Assembly (NCBI RefSeq): GCF_000687995.1
Contig: NZ_JIAC01000001.1
Span: 1,302,001 to 1,366,000, forward strand
Origin: Selenomonas ruminantium AC2024
GTDB taxonomy: Bacteria > Bacillota > Negativicutes > Selenomonadales > Selenomonadaceae
Direction of reading: 5' to 3'
DNA: 64,000 bases
Made by a program: the position numbers and the translations under genes. Shown here in pieces: positions 18,671-28,161 of the stretch. The notes beneath the pieces were generated by a model. The model worked only from the letters and a program-made list of their open reading frames with translations, was not told the DNA's origin and did no database searches. Numbering within the stretch: the stretch's first letter is position 1; each line of letters starts with the position of its first letter.

Positions 18671-20113
18671 ATGTTTATAGAAGAGCTGACGGGTAGCGTA
18701 AAGCTGGAGGATAGCCAGACAGAATATAAAGGGAAATTAAACCGGGATGATGTTGTGGGCTGGTTAAAGTCCATAGCTGGTTTTGCCAATGCTGCTGGCG
18801 GCGATATGTATTTAGGGGTTGAAGACAAGACACATAAGCTTATAGGCTATGAACGGATGGCGGCTGACAAGGAGAGAAACTACTTTAATAATCAGGTTAA
18901 TGAGCATTTGGTTCCCCGTCCGCCTATGAAAATTGAGTTTCTGCGTTATGAAGTAAAGGACAAGGAACGTTTTGTGGTTCATATAAGGGTAGAAACATCC
19001 CCTACACGGCCTGTTATCCTTAAATATCAAAATATTCCTGCCATATATATGAGGCGTGATGGCTTTACGAATGGTGCTACTTATGAAGAAATTATAGAAA
19101 TGAGCATAGCCAGTCAAAATGCCCAGTTTGATAGTTTACTATCAGACGTTCAGTATAAGCGAGAGGATTTTGGGACGCTGTTGGACTTTTATGCGCAGCA
19201 TAATGGCGGTAAGACATATACGGATAAAGCGTTACGCTCGTTGGGCTTCTTTGATGAAAATGGTATGCTGACCAATGGTGCCACGTTATTTGCCGATGGC
19301 TATGATGGGGCTAAGACAGCAGTAACTTGTTCTGTGTTTTCTGGCTTCAATAAGGGGAGTCAGCGCATTGTGACGGTGAACCGTTTTCAAGGCAACATCA
19401 TCCAGACCATCCAAAATATCTGTGATTTTGTTTATCAACGCATGAATCATTCGCTGTTAAAGACCAATACTGGGCGTATCAATATAGATGCCTACCCCCA
19501 GCGTGCTGTGTTTGAAGGTGTGATAAACGCCGTAGCACATAGAGATTATTTCCTTGATGGTACACAGATACAAGTTGATATGTTCCGTGACAGGCTGGAA
19601 ATATCATCGCCGGGAAGTTTCTACCGTGGGGCTGAAATTGGTGTAACTTATGATTTATCAAACATTATCTCTAAGCGCAGAAATGAAATTATTTGTGCCA
19701 TATTAGTGGCCTGTAATGTCATGGAGGCAGCAGGGACGGGGTTTGATAAGATTGTAGAGGAATATGCAACAGCAGATGAACGGCACAAACCTTACATCTC
19801 TTCTACGTCAGATCACTTCACATTGGTTCTGCCTGACTTGACCTATAATGAGGGACTGGAACGTGGCAGTGCTATGAGTCTGTCATATCCCCCAGTGTCG
19901 CAAGGAACTGAGCATGATGATAAGGTGTTGAGTTACTGTTACAATCAAGCTCGTAATGCTGCCAATATTGCTGCTCATTTGGGAATTAGCAATTCCAGCT
20001 ACTTGCGCAGCAAGGTACTAAATAACTTAACAGAACAGGGCTATTTGCTGGTAAGCCGTCAATCGAGGACGAAGTTCTATAAAACGAATAGTGATATGGT
20101 TGCGCTAGGGTGA
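18671..20113 (+). CDS. AlbA_2-domain ATP-binding protein (COG2865-type)
   Basis: 480 residues. The N-terminal AlbA_2/Schlafen-like domain is recognisable by ESQ-like entry (LEDSQTEYKGKL) and FANAAGGDMYLGVED near residue 40, which is the predicted nucleotide/DNA-binding part. The central and C-terminal parts contain the GHKL-like segment typical of COG2865 (INAVAHRDYFLDGTQIQV and EAAGTGFDKI). A winged-helix end (ARNAANIAAHLGISNSSYLR) follows. Such proteins are annotated as putative regulators and are common in defence islands. It lies directly upstream of a helicase-methyltransferase pair in an accessory block. The exact role is unknown. Confidence 0.82.
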   Translation: MFIEELTGSVKLEDSQTEYKGKLNRDDVVGWLKSIAGFANAAGGDMYLGVEDKTHKLIGYERMAADKERNYFNNQVNEHLVPRPPMKIEFLRYEVKDKERFVVHIRVETSPTRPVILKYQNIPAIYMRRDGFTNGATYEEIIEMSIASQNAQFDSLLSDVQYKREDFGTLLDFYAQHNGGKTYTDKALRSLGFFDENGMLTNGATLFADGYDGAKTAVTCSVFSGFNKGSQRIVTVNRFQGNIIQTIQNICDFVYQRMNHSLLKTNTGRINIDAYPQRAVFEGVINAVAHRDYFLDGTQIQVDMFRDRLEISSPGSFYRGAEIGVTYDLSNIISKRRNEIICAILVACNVMEAAGTGFDKIVEEYATADERHKPYISSTSDHFTLVLPDLTYNEGLERGSAMSLSYPPVSQGTEHDDKVLSYCYNQARNAANIAAHLGISNSSYLRSKVLNNLTEQGYLLVSRQSRTKFYKTNSDMVALG

Positions 20114-20351
20114 CGGACATAAGAATAGGTTAGCGCCAAAGGCATGCTGGACATTGTGCAGAAGCGAAAGGATAAGGGACGACAATAAGCCAGCAAACTG
20201 ATCGGAGCTAGTGCGAAAGTTCCAATGCAGGAAAATAGCTTCCGTCAGCGAATCAATTAGAATGTGCGGATATTCTCGGCTAACGATGTACAAAAGGCTA
20301 AAAAGCTCAGATGTTAAGGCTGGAGCTATAGTGAATTTATGGGGTGAGAAA
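20114..20351 (+). other. Intergenic gap with possible gene remnants
   Basis: No complete gene is visible. A short open stretch (GCC AAA GGC ATG CTG..., ending in TAA near 20188) reads like a coding C-terminus, and a second short open stretch follows before further stops. These may be decayed coding sequence, but I could not identify a parent gene. An upstream in-frame start for the helicase at 20211 has no ribosome site. Confidence 0.3.
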
Positions 20352-23300
20352 ATGAGCGTTGATAATGACCTGAAATTTTTTACAAATGAGCCGGAGCGTG
20401 ACTTGTATAGCCGGTTTTGCAATATTCTGAAGGGACATACCCAGTTTTTTGATATATTGGTGGGCTACTTCCGTACCAGCGGTTTCTTCAAGTTGTATCC
20501 GGCTATGCAGGACTTGGAGAAGATTCGTATATTGGTAGGGCTGAACGTAGATGCCAGGACTGTCCAAATCATCGAGCAATCGAAACAGGGCAATTTATTT
20601 GGAGGCGTGACCATCAAGGAGGCAACGGAGAAGTTTTCAGAGGCCGTAGTTGATGAGTTTGCGGATGCAGAACCTTCCATGCCTGTGGAGCAGGGTGTGC
20701 GTACCTTTATAGAATGGCTGAAATCCGGCAAAATAGAGATGCGAATGTACCCTGACGAGCCTATTCATGCCAAGGTCTATATACTTCGTAAAGACCCCGA
20801 ACACGTGCCAGACCAGTTCGGCAGCGTCATTACAGGCTCCAGCAACTTCTCTATGGCAGGTTTGCAGAACAACCTTGAATTCAATGTAGAGCTTAAAGAT
20901 AGCCATGATGTGAAATTTGCCTTGGATAAGTTTGAAGAACTGTGGAAGCAGGGAGTTGATATTACAGAGGCTTATATATCAACCGTAGATGACAAGACGT
21001 GGATGCGTGGGGATATTACGCCTTATGAGATTTATCTCAAGACCATCTATGAATACTTCAAAGAGGAAATCAATACTGACAAAGAAGAGCTGGCAGAGAA
21101 TATTCTGCCGGATGGCTTTATGCGACTGCAATATCAGTTGGATGCTGTTATACAGGCAAAGCGTATATTGGAAGCCCATGACGGTGTATTCATATCAGAC
21201 GTAGTAGGTCTGGGCAAAACATATATCTGTTCAATGTTGGCCAAAATCCTAAAAAAGGGGCGGAAACTGGTAATTTGCCCGCCTGTACTGGTTGATTACT
21301 GGAAAGATGTGCTTTTAGAGTTCGATGTGGCCGCTGATGTTGTGTCGTTGGGGAAATTGGAGTCTGTTTTAGACCGAGCCGATAAGTATAAATACGTATT
21401 TGTGGATGAAGCCCACAGATTCCGCAACGCAGGTACGGATGCTTTTGGCAGACTTCATGCTATCTGCTACGGCAAGAGGGTAGTGCTAATTTCTGCTACG
21501 CCAATCAATAACTACACTAGCGACATAGAAAACCAGATATATCTTTTCCAACCTAAGCATAATTCCAATATTGTTGGTGTTAAGAATTTAGAAGAATTCT
21601 TCTTGCAACTTCGTAAAAGCCAAAACGAAGCGAAAAAGCAGGGAGGAGCTGCTTACCTTGCTCAGATAAGTGCTAATTCAGAAATTATCCGTGATAAGCT
21701 GCTCCGTCACATCATGATTCGCAGGACGCGCAGCGAAGTAGCTAAGTATTATGCCAAGGACATGGAAAGGCAGGGCTTAAAATTCCCACGTCTGGATGCA
21801 CCTGAAAAAATTATTTATGAATTTGATGAACTGACAGATAGTGTATTTACAGAAACTATCAATGCCATCAAGGATTTCAATTACGCACGTTATAGGCCTC
21901 TCACCTATCTAAAGACAGAAGCAGCGGAACCGTATACTCAAATGATGGTAGCCCAGCAAAACATGGGCGGTTTCATGAAAGGGATATTGGTAAAACGCTT
22001 AGAGAGCAGTTTCTATGCCTTTAAACTAACATTAGGCAGGTTCGTAACATCTTACGAAAAATTTATTGATATGTTTGATAAAGGCGAGGTTTATATCAGC
22101 AAAAAGGTTGATGTCTATGATCTCATGGATAATGGTGATGATGAACTTCTTCTTAGTTACATTGAGACTGAAGACGTAATGCACTTCAAGGCCAGTGATT
22201 TCCGCTCCAATTTCATTATAGATTTGAAGCGTGACTTGCAGAAACTCTGCTATTTGCAAGACCTGTGGAAGTCTGTCAAGACAGACCCCAAGCTCATCGA
22301 GTTTGAAAATGACTTGAAAAACGTGCCTGTTCTGGCTAGAGCTAAAAAAATTGTCTTCACGGAATCCAAAGAAACCGCACAGTACCTCACGGAAAATCTG
22401 GAAAAAATATATGGTGAGCGCATCATTTCTTATTCAGGTGATAGCAGTGCTGCTTTGAAGAAGGAGATAGAGTACAGCTTTAACCCGAAGTACATGGATA
22501 AAAATCGGGATAAGTACGATATTCTTATTACCACTGATGTGCTTGCTGAAGGTATCAACCTGCACAGGTCTAATGTCATTATCAACTATGACCTGCCGTG
22601 GAACCCTACACGCATCATGCAGCGTGTAGGACGTATCAACCGTGTCGGTACAGCTTTTGACAAAATATATGTTTTCAATTTCTTCCCCACATCCCAAGCC
22701 AGTAAACAGCTTCCGCTGACAGACCGTATATTGGAGAAGCTGCAAGCCTTCCATGATACATTGGGTGAAGACTACAAGTTTTTGTCCGAAGAGGAAAATC
22801 CCAGCCCACAAAAGCTGTTTAAGGATTTGTCTCAGACATTGGAGGAGGAAGAAGGAGCCAGCCCGGAGCTGGAGTATCTGGCTAAAATTCGTGATGTCCG
22901 TGACAATGACCTTACACTGTTCAATAAAATAAAAAGCCTGCCAAAGAAATCTAAGACGGGCAGGTTGAGCGACAAGGTTCAGAAAGAGGCAACACTTACC
23001 TTTATCCGCAAGGGAGCATTAAAGAGCTTCTTCTTGTCAAATGACCATGAGACTCATGAAATAGGTTTTATGGATGCTATGGGGTATCTGGAGTGTGAGC
23101 CGGCTGAGAAAAAAATTCCCGTGGGTAGTATCTACTACGACCAATATCAAGCTAATAGCAAGTTTTTTGATGAATCACTCACGGCAGAAGATGTTATTAC
23201 TACGAAAAGAGCAGCCATAAGAGGAAACGATGCCACTATTGTCAAGACACTAAAAGGAGCATTGGCTTCGGGAGAGCTTACTGATGACCAAGAAGCGGTA

Positions 23301-23519
23301 GCAGGGCGTATTATGCAAGCTATTGAAAATGGTGATATTCCCAAGAACACTACTAAGGAAATAGTCAAGCAATTGAAAGCAGCCAGCAATATAGTAGCAG
23401 CCTTCGCTACCATAAGGGATAATATTGACGATACCTATCTGTATGAGCGTAAGAACGTTGTGCTCCCCGAAGGGGAAAAAGAGGTTATTCTCTCATGCTA
23501 CATGAAGGAACAGGAGTAA
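20352..23519 (+). CDS. PLD-like nuclease/SNF2-type helicase fusion
   Basis: 1055 residues from ATG 20352 (GGGGTGAG upstream). The N-terminal phospholipase-D-like domain shows an HxK motif (HAKVY near residue 138) with ITGSSNFS after it. The SF2/SNF2 helicase follows: Walker A GLGKTY near residue 287, DEAH near 352, SATP near 381, then TDVLAEGINLH and QRVGRINRVG near 756. The C-terminal 250 residues are not assigned. The methyltransferase gene begins 3 bp after the stop, so the pair is an operon. Nuclease-helicase plus DNA methyltransferase implies a restriction-like antiphage function. It is not a standard type I or III enzyme, and I cannot name the system with confidence. Confidence 0.8.
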   Translation: MSVDNDLKFFTNEPERDLYSRFCNILKGHTQFFDILVGYFRTSGFFKLYPAMQDLEKIRILVGLNVDARTVQIIEQSKQGNLFGGVTIKEATEKFSEAVVDEFADAEPSMPVEQGVRTFIEWLKSGKIEMRMYPDEPIHAKVYILRKDPEHVPDQFGSVITGSSNFSMAGLQNNLEFNVELKDSHDVKFALDKFEELWKQGVDITEAYISTVDDKTWMRGDITPYEIYLKTIYEYFKEEINTDKEELAENILPDGFMRLQYQLDAVIQAKRILEAHDGVFISDVVGLGKTYICSMLAKILKKGRKLVICPPVLVDYWKDVLLEFDVAADVVSLGKLESVLDRADKYKYVFVDEAHRFRNAGTDAFGRLHAICYGKRVVLISATPINNYTSDIENQIYLFQPKHNSNIVGVKNLEEFFLQLRKSQNEAKKQGGAAYLAQISANSEIIRDKLLRHIMIRRTRSEVAKYYAKDMERQGLKFPRLDAPEKIIYEFDELTDSVFTETINAIKDFNYARYRPLTYLKTEAAEPYTQMMVAQQNMGGFMKGILVKRLESSFYAFKLTLGRFVTSYEKFIDMFDKGEVYISKKVDVYDLMDNGDDELLLSYIETEDVMHFKASDFRSNFIIDLKRDLQKLCYLQDLWKSVKTDPKLIEFENDLKNVPVLARAKKIVFTESKETAQYLTENLEKIYGERIISYSGDSSAALKKEIEYSFNPKYMDKNRDKYDILITTDVLAEGINLHRSNVIINYDLPWNPTRIMQRVGRINRVGTAFDKIYVFNFFPTSQASKQLPLTDRILEKLQAFHDTLGEDYKFLSEEENPSPQKLFKDLSQTLEEEEGASPELEYLAKIRDVRDNDLTLFNKIKSLPKKSKTGRLSDKVQKEATLTFIRKGALKSFFLSNDHETHEIGFMDAMGYLECEPAEKKIPVGSIYYDQYQANSKFFDESLTAEDVITTKRAAIRGNDATIVKTLKGALASGELTDDQEAVAGRIMQAIENGDIPKNTTKEIVKQLKAASNIVAAFATIRDNIDDTYLYERKNVVLPEGEKEVILSCYMKEQE

Positions 23520-23522
23520 ACA

Positions 23523-26500
23523 ATGACAGATAACAGCAAGAAAAAAGAGTTATTTTTACAAACGCTTACAAAAGCCTATAATCATCAGGAATATGTGCGT
23601 TTTCTGCAAGAATTGTTAAACGATGTGCAAATGGTGGCTCCAACACGATTCAACAAGGAGTTTAGCAGTTTGTCTGGAATAATTGCCGGACATTACCATA
23701 TCGGCAATTACAAAGGTTCCGATGGAAAGAAAATGGCTCTCTTTGCCGTACAGCTGCAAAACAAGGGAAATGTAGAGAATGCTCGCAGTTCCCAGAGAGC
23801 ATTCATCAAGACACTGCTGGATAACTCCGGGTGTGATGGTGCTTTGGCAGCCTTTTTTACCATGGAAAAAGATGCAAATGGACAGGAACGACCAAGTGAT
23901 AAGTGGAGGTTATCCCTCATCCGCATGGAATATGGCTTTGCCGATGGTAAACTGAGCACAAAACTTACTCCTGCCAAGCGTTATTCTTACCTTGTAGGCA
24001 AAGGAGAGCCTTGCCATACGGCGCAGGAAAGGCTTTACGGTATTTTTGTGCAGGATAATGTTAATCCCAGCCTCGCCGAACTGGAAGAAGCTTTCAGCGT
24101 TGAGACTGTTACCAAACAGTTCTTCAACGACTACAAGGAAAAGTATCTGGCCGTCAAGGAGTATTTGGAAAATACCCCTGACTTTATGGTAGAGGCTGAA
24201 CGTTGCGGTTTCACCAGTGAGCAGTTTACCAAAAAACTCATGGGGCAGATTGTTTTCCTCTACTTCATACAGAAAAAGGGGTGGCTGGGCGTATCGGCAT
24301 TCCCGACACGACTGACGGAAAAAGCGTATAAGAGTGCTCTATTTCGCAATGCCAAGGCTCATAACATAGTTGAAAGTGTATATTCTCAGCCTAATGCGGA
24401 TGGTATTTCCTTTATCAATCGTGAGGCTTTATTTGCCCTGTCCGATGAGGATGCAAAATTCCTGTCAACATTGGTTAAAGGCAAGTCATGGGGCGAGGGG
24501 CCGAAGGATTTTATGCGTGCCCTGTATAAATCCTGTGTAAAGCAAGGTCGAAACTACTTTGATGATTACTTGGAGCCGCTGTTTTATGAGGCATTGAATG
24601 TTGACCGTGGAGAAAGTGGCTTCTATGCACGCTTCCATTGCCGTGTCCCCTTCCTGAATGGTGGCCTGTTTGAGCAGTTGGATAATTATGACTGGGTAAA
24701 CTCTGACTTCCATATTCCAAATTCTATGTTCTCTAATGCGGATGAGAATGACAAGGATGAGGCAGACGGCATTCTGGATATTTTTGACCGCTACAACTTC
24801 ACCATGGCAGAAGACGAACCTATGGAACGTGAAGTAGCCATCGACCCAGAAATGCTGGGGAAGGTCTTTGAAAATCTGCTGGATGTGAAGGACAGAAAAT
24901 CCAAGGGGGCATTCTATACGCCACGTGAGATAGTACACTATATGTGTCAGGAAAGCCTGATAAACTATCTGACCACCAATACCGGCATCGAAGAAGCAGA
25001 TATCAGGAAATTTATCCTGTATGGCGAATACTTCCGTGATAACGATTGTCTAAAAACAAAAGAAGTTATAAAGAACGGCAAAAAAAGCCATACGTTGGAC
25101 AAGACTCGTGACTTGGAAATGCCGGAAAGCATCTTTAGTTTCAAACAAGAGGTAAACCGTCTAAAAGAACTGGATGAACTGCTGTCAAATGTCAAGATAG
25201 CTGACCCGGCGGTAGGCTCCGGGGCATTCCTGTTGGGGCTTCTGAATGAGATTGTCAGGGCACGGCAGACTCTCACCGCCTACATGACTATAGAAATGAA
25301 CAACTTCGAGCGATTTAACTTCTACGCCTATGGACGTAAAGCCTATGACCTCAAGGTGAATACTATCAAAAATTGCCTCTTTGCTTGTGATTTGGAGCCG
25401 AGTGCCACGGATATCACTAAACTGCGGTTGTGGCTGTCCATCGTTATTGATGATGAACTGGTAAAGCAGGATAACTCTGAAGGTATGTATGATGTCCACA
25501 CAGAGCCGAGACCTCTGCCTAATCTGGACTGCAATATTATTTGCGGCAATAGCTTGATGGATGAGTTTGAAGGAATAAAGCTTATTACTGAAAGCAGTAT
25601 TTTAAACAATCAAGCAAAAACAGGCATGGATAGCTTCTATCAGGCTGGTTTTGACAATATGTTGCAAGAGCTTATCAAGCTACAGGATGAGCTATATTTC
25701 ACCAAGCAACACGAAACTAAACAGGAGATAAAAAAGAAAATACACGCTATCTATGATAGAATTATTCTGCATCAGTTGGAAAGTAACCTGTCAGCAGTAG
25801 AAAAATATAAGAAAGTTAAGGATGCCGCACAGCAGCCATTTATTTTGTGGCAGTTATATTTCCCTAAGGTCTTTAAGGAAAAACAAGGTTTTGATATTGT
25901 AATCGGTAATCCACCGTATGGAGCAAAGTTTTCACGGAAAGAAAAAAATATACTAGATAAGATTTTTAATGATTGCAATGTTCCAGATTATGAATCGGCA
26001 GATTTTTTTATAGAACTAGGAAATAGAATTGTACGCAAAAAAGGATTATTATCTTTTATCGTCCCTAATATGTTTATGGCTAATGTATTTGCTGAAAAAT
26101 ATCGCCATCATTTAATTGCCACATGGAACTTGAGTGAGATTGACAATCTATCAGATATTGATGTTTTTGATAGTGCAAAAGTTAGAAATTGTATTATATT
26201 CTTTGAGAAAATAAGTTATGAAAAATCAACCATTTTAAGAAAGTTAACCATACTAAATCATCAGCCAAAAGTGGAGAAAGAAAAGTATATAAACAAAAAT
26301 ATACTAAAAGAAAATGTAGATAACTGGCTTAATCTTATTGAAAAAGATGAAACAGCTCTATCGATTGTAAAGAAAATACAATCTAATTCAGTTCCTTTAG
26401 GTGAAATATCCGAAATATCTCAAGGGCTTATTCCATATGATAAATATCGTGGCCACTCAGAAGAAACTATAAAGAACAAAATATGGAATGCAGATTATAA

Positions 26501-27038
26501 AAAAGATGAAACATATAAAAAGGAACTTAGAGGTAAAGATGTAAGTAGATATTCAATTAAGTGGAATGGGAAAGACTGGATAAGCTACGGCGATTGGTTA
26601 GCTGCACCGAGAAAACCTGCTTTTTTCAAGGAAAAAAGAATATTGATTAGAGAAATAACAAATCCACGTATATTCGCAACATATACAGATGAAGAATTCT
26701 ATAATACACCTTCAATAATAAACTGTATTCATTTCAAAAAAGATATTTTTTTCATATTAGGAATTCTTAATTCTAAGATGATGTCCTTTTATCATTGTGC
26801 TAATTCACCCAAAGCTGGAAAAGGGTTATTTCCTAAAATCCTTGTGAATGATGTTAGAAAAATTCCTATATGTAAGTGTGATGACTTCATGATAGCCAAG
26901 ATTTCAACTTTGGTTAAGAGCATTATAAATGATGGAGAGATATCAAGTGACATTGATAAAAAAATAGATGATATTGTTTACGAGATGTATAACATTACTG
27001 ATGAAGAACAGATATATATAGATAATTGGTTTTCTTAA
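23523..27038 (+). CDS. Large N6-adenine DNA methyltransferase (Eco57I/PglX-like)
   Basis: 1171 residues. Methyltransferase motifs: GAFYTPREIVHYM near residue 461, motif I ADPAVGSGAFLLGLL near 560, and motif IV IGNPPYGAKFS near 795, which define an N6-adenine enzyme. The N-terminal 400 residues are unassigned; they lack a PD-(D/E)XK nuclease I can point to. The last 380 residues (26,000 onward) are much richer in A+T than the rest and contain TRD-like target-recognition features, suggesting the specificity domain has been exchanged. AGGAG precedes ATG 23523. Probably modifies the host recognition site while the upstream helicase-nuclease acts on unmodified DNA. Confidence 0.85.
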   Translation: MTDNSKKKELFLQTLTKAYNHQEYVRFLQELLNDVQMVAPTRFNKEFSSLSGIIAGHYHIGNYKGSDGKKMALFAVQLQNKGNVENARSSQRAFIKTLLDNSGCDGALAAFFTMEKDANGQERPSDKWRLSLIRMEYGFADGKLSTKLTPAKRYSYLVGKGEPCHTAQERLYGIFVQDNVNPSLAELEEAFSVETVTKQFFNDYKEKYLAVKEYLENTPDFMVEAERCGFTSEQFTKKLMGQIVFLYFIQKKGWLGVSAFPTRLTEKAYKSALFRNAKAHNIVESVYSQPNADGISFINREALFALSDEDAKFLSTLVKGKSWGEGPKDFMRALYKSCVKQGRNYFDDYLEPLFYEALNVDRGESGFYARFHCRVPFLNGGLFEQLDNYDWVNSDFHIPNSMFSNADENDKDEADGILDIFDRYNFTMAEDEPMEREVAIDPEMLGKVFENLLDVKDRKSKGAFYTPREIVHYMCQESLINYLTTNTGIEEADIRKFILYGEYFRDNDCLKTKEVIKNGKKSHTLDKTRDLEMPESIFSFKQEVNRLKELDELLSNVKIADPAVGSGAFLLGLLNEIVRARQTLTAYMTIEMNNFERFNFYAYGRKAYDLKVNTIKNCLFACDLEPSATDITKLRLWLSIVIDDELVKQDNSEGMYDVHTEPRPLPNLDCNIICGNSLMDEFEGIKLITESSILNNQAKTGMDSFYQAGFDNMLQELIKLQDELYFTKQHETKQEIKKKIHAIYDRIILHQLESNLSAVEKYKKVKDAAQQPFILWQLYFPKVFKEKQGFDIVIGNPPYGAKFSRKEKNILDKIFNDCNVPDYESADFFIELGNRIVRKKGLLSFIVPNMFMANVFAEKYRHHLIATWNLSEIDNLSDIDVFDSAKVRNCIIFFEKISYEKSTILRKLTILNHQPKVEKEKYINKNILKENVDNWLNLIEKDETALSIVKKIQSNSVPLGEISEISQGLIPYDKYRGHSEETIKNKIWNADYKKDETYKKELRGKDVSRYSIKWNGKDWISYGDWLAAPRKPAFFKEKRILIREITNPRIFATYTDEEFYNTPSIINCIHFKKDIFFILGILNSKMMSFYHCANSPKAGKGLFPKILVNDVRKIPICKCDDFMIAKISTLVKSIINDGEISSDIDKKIDDIVYEMYNITDEEQIYIDNWFS

Positions 27039-27054
27039 ATAATTAGGAGTAGCT

Positions 27055-27285
27055 ATGGAAAATGTCAAATTTGAAATAAAACACCATATAGGTATTCTCT
27101 CAGAAAGTGATAAAGGCTGGCGTAAGGAACTAAATCTTATTTCATGGAACGGACGTGACCCCAAATACGACATCCGAGACTGGGCACCAGAACATGAAAA
27201 GATGGGCAAGGGAACTACTCTGTCCAACGAAGAAGTTGAAAGTCTTTATGCCTTGCTAAAAAACATAATGGAGACGCATGATTGA
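27055..27285 (+). CDS. YdbC-family PC4-like single-stranded DNA-binding protein
   Basis: 76 residues. The sequence (FEIKHHIGILSESDKGWRKE then LNLISWNGRDPKYDIRDWAP) matches the YdbC/PC4 family, whose members bind single-stranded DNA as dimers. It follows the methyltransferase by 16 bp with AGGAG before the start. A role helping the upstream restriction-like proteins is possible; chance adjacency is equally possible. It overlaps the broken nuclease gene by 8 bp. Confidence 0.85.
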   Translation: MENVKFEIKHHIGILSESDKGWRKELNLISWNGRDPKYDIRDWAPEHEKMGKGTTLSNEEVESLYALLKNIMETHD

Positions 27286-28014
27286 TATGTTAATGAATCA
27301 GACAGACTATCTGTCTACGATACAGGAAATCAAGGCTGAAATCCAAAAGGCGCAGTATCAGGCAACAGTAAAGGTCAACCATGAATTGCTGTTGCTGTAC
27401 TACCACATCGGACAGGCCATCAATCGGCATAAGGTCTGGGGGAACAAGTTCATCGAGAACCTGTCCCGTGACCTTCGGCTGGAATACCCTGATGCCAAGG
27501 GATATTCAGTGCGTAACCTCAAATATATGGCCATATTCGCCGCTCTTTTTCCAGAAAAAGAAATTGTGCAAGAGGTGCTTGAACAATTATCATGGTACCA
27601 TGTTGTTACCCTTATGGATAAGGTAAAGGAACGGCCTGTTCTGCTCTGGTATGCAAAGCAGAATATTGAAAATGGCTGGTCGCCTACTTGGATTTGCTCT
27701 TCTACAACCTGAAACTGCGCTGCTATGTGGTTATCGAGTTGAAGACGGGCGACTTCAAGCCGGAATATGCTGGCAAGCTGAACTTCTACCTGACGGCAGT
27801 GGATAATATTCTGAAGACAGAGCAGGATGCGCCCACTATCGGCTTGCTCCTATGCAAGAGTAAGGACGACTTGATTGCCGAATATGCCTTACAGGACATC
27901 AATAAGCCCATTGGCGTTAGTGAGTATAGGATAACGGACGATATCCTGGAGAAATTCCGCCAGCAGTTGCCATCCATCGAGGATATAAAAAATCGAATGG
28001 GGAATACCTATTGA
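27278..28014 (+). pseudogene. Broken YhcG/DUF1016-family nuclease
   Basis: The 5' frame (27278-27712) has the DUF1016 N-terminal domain up to QNIENGWS. The 3' frame (27688-28014) has the PD-(D/E)XK C-terminal domain (DLLFYNLKLRCYVVIELK) to its normal end. Between GWS and DLLFY intact relatives carry roughly 100 further residues that are missing here, and the two parts are in different frames. One out-of-frame internal deletion explains both facts. The active-site strand itself is intact. It is most likely inactive. Confidence 0.8.
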
Positions 28015-28021
28015 CACATAC

Positions 28022-28056
28022 GCGGCGTATTTTTGATAGATACGCCGCATATTTTT
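28022..28056 (+). terminator. Intrinsic terminator after the defence-like block
   Basis: Perfect 9-bp stem GCGGCGTAT/ATACGCCGC followed by ATATTTTTT. Confidence 0.85.
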
Positions 28057-28161
28057 TCCTTAGTATTTTTGCAGGATTCGTGATAAAATATACTTCGGCG
28101 CCTTTTTGGGCGGTAGCCCTCTGGGGCAAATATCTATAGAAGAAAGTGAAAGGGACGATAA

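Noticed and set aside
20211-20351. Upstream in-frame start for the PLD-helicase
   Set aside because: No ribosome site and no family similarity in the extra 47 residues; ATG 20352 has GGGGTGAG.
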